Source: Hymenolepis diminuta
Lineage: Eukaryota; Platyhelminthes; Cestoda; Cyclophyllidea; Hymenolepididae
DNA length: 64,000 bases
Assembly: GCA_900708905.1 (NCBI GenBank)
Contig: CAADRB010000105.1
Coordinates: forward strand, 122,948-186,947
Direction: 5' to 3'
Below the pieces are notes generated by a model. That model had not been told where the DNA came from, searched no databases, and saw nothing but the letters and a program-made list of their open reading frames with translations. Every line of letters starts with the position of its first letter. Within the stretch, counting starts at the first letter, position 1. A program made the position numbers and the translations under genes. This document shows, one piece after another, positions 61,574 to 64,000 of the stretch.

Positions 61574-62872
61574 CTACAATCCGTTCAGCCACTGTGCCAT
61601 CTTTTGGCAGTCGTAATTATTTCCAAACGATCTGAAAAACGGATGTTGTAGAGCGTCCCTTGCGCTTATTCTTTTCTCAGGGCTGTAAGACAACATCCTG
61701 AAAGATAAAATGGAGAAAGATCAAAATGTGTTTTGGGATAATCCCACTTATTCTTCTTCATGTAGTCGCTCTTTGAGTGATTTGTGGTCATGGACAGGAT
61801 AACCATTCCCTCTCACTCTTTGTGCTCTTTAGCCCTCTTTAGAACACGCTTTTTACACTTAGCTTTAAATAGGGACACAGAGTAGATGAAAACAAACTTA
61901 CTTTTTTATCAGATTAAATGCCTTATTGGGAATGTCTCGACCTAGATAATCTCGCAGTCGATTTCTGCAACCCTTTGGTAAATTCCATACTTTCATTCTT
62001 GGAAGCTCAGAAACACCCGGCAAATCTTCTTCTGTTGGAGTTCCACAGATTTTAAAGATGTTTTTCAACATCTTCCGATTTGTATTTCCTAGAAATAAGT
62101 CTTTTCTAATAAACAGTTCCGCAAATATGACTCCAACAGCCCAGATATCAATAGCTTTGGTATAGGTTCCAAAAACTGAAAAAAGCAACAAAATATTAAA
62201 TGAGGTATTACAATCAAAAGATGTTCGTAAATATAAAGTTTTAAATTCCGTACACAGTAAGAGTTCAACGCTAAGGTACGGTAGGGAACCAAATAAATCT
62301 TCTTCGGCTATTTCAATAACAGGTGTCGCAGCCTTGAGAGACACACCAAAGTCGATTAATTTAAGCATTCCCTTTTCATTGAATAGTATATTTTCCTGCT
62401 TGATATCCTTATGAATGACGCTGTTATCATGCAAATACTTGACTGCTTGTAATAGCTGTCTCATTACAAATCCAATTTGCTCATAAGAAAGTGCATCAAC
62501 TTCGGTAACATTACGAAGGTTGTATTTAGCATATTCCAAGACGAGACATAAGGTTTTCGCATGCTTGGATAGCATTGTATCGAAAAACTTAATAATGTTG
62601 GGATGATTGAGACTTGCGAGAATTACAACTTCCTTTTTCCAGACATCAGGCGGCAGCTTTTTAATTACTTTTCCCCTTAGCTTCTTTAGAGCCACAATCT
62701 CCTTGGTTTGGCGGTGTCTTGCTTTGTAGACGTTGGAGTAACCCCCAGCACCAATTTTCTTCAAAATCTTATATTCTTCATGAACAAATACCCTGGATGG
62801 GTTGCACGTTGAAAATGGTGAGTAGAGACATTCATTGTGTGAAGATGAACTAGCACTACTAGAGTTCGACAT
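61574..62872 (-). CDS. CDK-like (CMGC) serine/threonine protein kinase, 3 exons
   Basis: Exons 62254-62872, 61902-62175 and 61574-61697 splice in frame (phases 1 and 2) to 338 aa. After a Ser-rich head, the kinase domain runs from Tyr34 to near the end. It has glycine loop GAGGYSNV (41-48), Lys63 of ALKK, Glu81 of the C-helix, catalytic loop HKDIKQEN (Asp156, Asn161) and DFG (Asp174). After the first intron come AIDIWAVGVIFAELF, ICGTPTEEDLPG and KMLSYSPEKRISARDALQHP, which are CDK/CMGC hallmarks. Odd points: HRD is HKD, the APE motif reads SVE, and the C-helix has no PSTAIRE-type cyclin signature (KKLPPDVWKKE instead). All catalytic residues are present, so activity is likely, but the partner cyclin, if any, cannot be predicted. 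Introns are 78 and 204 bp. I cannot assign it to a named CDK; it may be a flatworm-specific branch. A decayed paralogue lies 3 kb downstream on the same strand. Confidence 0.9.
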
Positions 62873-64000
62873 GACTGTATCTCTATTCCAAAAAAATGAA
62901 CAATTTAATTATTGCGACAGTTTAAATATCCACTTCACTATCATTTGATTGATTGACCTTAAAAAGAGTTATCAGTAATATTATTCGCCAGTTAGGTCAA
63001 ACATATCGCTTGTGCATTTTGAGTCTACTACATTGACCTCAAAAGTGCGATTTCCATTTAATAAAACTGAACTTATTTTATCACCCAACTGCTCTCATCT
63101 GCGTCAGCAATCGCAAAATTTTAAGGTTGATGATATGGTCAAAATGATTTTTTTGTATGTGATTTGTGGCACCTGGAATTTTAGCCAGCCTGCTATAGTT
63201 TTTCAGATTTACTGAAATTTTTAAGTAATACGTTTACAGTTCGATAAATCAAGACTGTTATAAAATATTAAATAAATAGTAACTTCTGTATTATGCTTCT
63301 ATTACGAGATAGAAGCGCCATGTATCACTTTAGTAATGCAATTGGTCTAACTTCATTCGTTGTATTCTCCCGACTTTCAGAACTGTGAAAGCATCAGAGC
63401 GTTGCTGCTTTAATGCACTTGACAAAACAATTAACTATATCTGGAACAGAGACTTTCTTTATGCTAGAAAACAGGATCTTCTGCTTTTACCCATGTAATT
63501 TTTAGCCAATTTCAATTTTATACCTTATTCAATATTGTGGAGTTGTTCTTTATTCAAAAATTTGTACTGGCTATGCTATTATCGGGCACAATTTTAAGAA
63601 ATAAAGTAGTCCGTATTCTCACAGTAAAGTTATTTTAGAATTCCACTAGGCTAGATGTTCCTTCACAAAACTATTATTCTTCCCTAAAGGCTGGTAGGGA
63701 ATATAAACCGCCTTACTCAATTAAGAAGACAAAGAGCTATATTGAACCACGTCTATATTGGACAGTCGGAAATGAATGAGAGTAGAAAGGAAGAAGGAGT
63801 GGAAAGAGAAATTTGAACGAAAGAAGAAAGCGTCAGTACTAAGCTAAGACAGCCTGGCTTGTAAGAAGTAGGCTAAATGGTGTACAATGTAATGTTTGAC
63901 TGACATTGTATTCTTTGATCGTTAATGAGCAACCGATCATTAGGGCAGGGATGTGCGCCGGTAGGTGCATAGATGCTGTGCGCAGGGACTACAGCAGCGC
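62873..64000. other. Right edge: upstream of the kinase, no supported gene
   Basis: AT-rich sequence with the kinase promoter and, from about 63,760, a purine-rich tract (GAGAGTAGAAAGGAAGAAGG). The open frame at 63012-63215 has no recognisable domain. Confidence 0.45.

Noticed and set aside
1..64000. CRISPR arrays, operons, bacterial promoters and origins
   Set aside because: The window is eukaryotic; no regularly spaced direct repeats or operon layout are present.

Overview
The window reads as nuclear DNA of a parasitic flatworm, most likely a tapeworm. The evidence is spliceosomal genes in AT-rich sequence, a calponin-family gene whose spliced 190-residue product is myophilin-like, and many 30-50 bp introns at the 5' ends of genes followed by kilobase introns further 3'. 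That size polarity is known from schistosomes and their relatives. Species cannot be fixed from the sequence alone; the low GC would suit a hymenolepidid, but that is a guess.

Layout, left to right. 0.8-3.2 kb: a decayed Ty3/gypsy retrotransposon on the minus strand (gag, protease, reverse transcriptase and integrase pieces in the expected order). 4.1-6.9 kb: gamma-tubulin complex component 4 (plus, 3 exons, 603 aa). 9.3-36.9 kb: MSH2, the mismatch-repair ATPase (plus, 20 exons, 958 aa), which fills over 40 percent of the window because several introns are 1-8 kb. Its introns contain an antisense two-exon gene for a small secreted, prohormone-like protein (20.3-21.0 kb), a degraded 3' piece of 18S rRNA (14.6-15.1 kb), a tRNA-like relic (28.9 kb), a possible cassette exon (23.2 kb) and a pair of diverged direct repeats (34.4 and 35.1 kb). 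39.2-41.7 kb: myophilin (minus, 4 exons). 48.9-54.8 kb: a RUN + coiled-coil + FYVE protein of the RUFY family (minus, about 10 exons). 57.7-58.7 kb: a CDK-like kinase pseudogene (minus). 61.6-62.9 kb: its intact paralogue (minus, 3 exons, 338 aa).

The genes do not form a pathway: microtubule nucleation (GCP4), DNA repair (MSH2), muscle (myophilin), endosome traffic (RUFY) and a CMGC kinase lie side by side, as expected in an animal genome. I derived exon boundaries by hand from reading phase, GT/AG sites and remembered family alignments. Five gene models close in frame end to end; the RUFY model has one junction left unsettled. Points most worth a second look are the antisense prohormone-like gene with two competing acceptors, the kinase/pseudogene tandem pair, the 18S relic inside an MSH2 intron, and the phase-compatible extra exon in MSH2.
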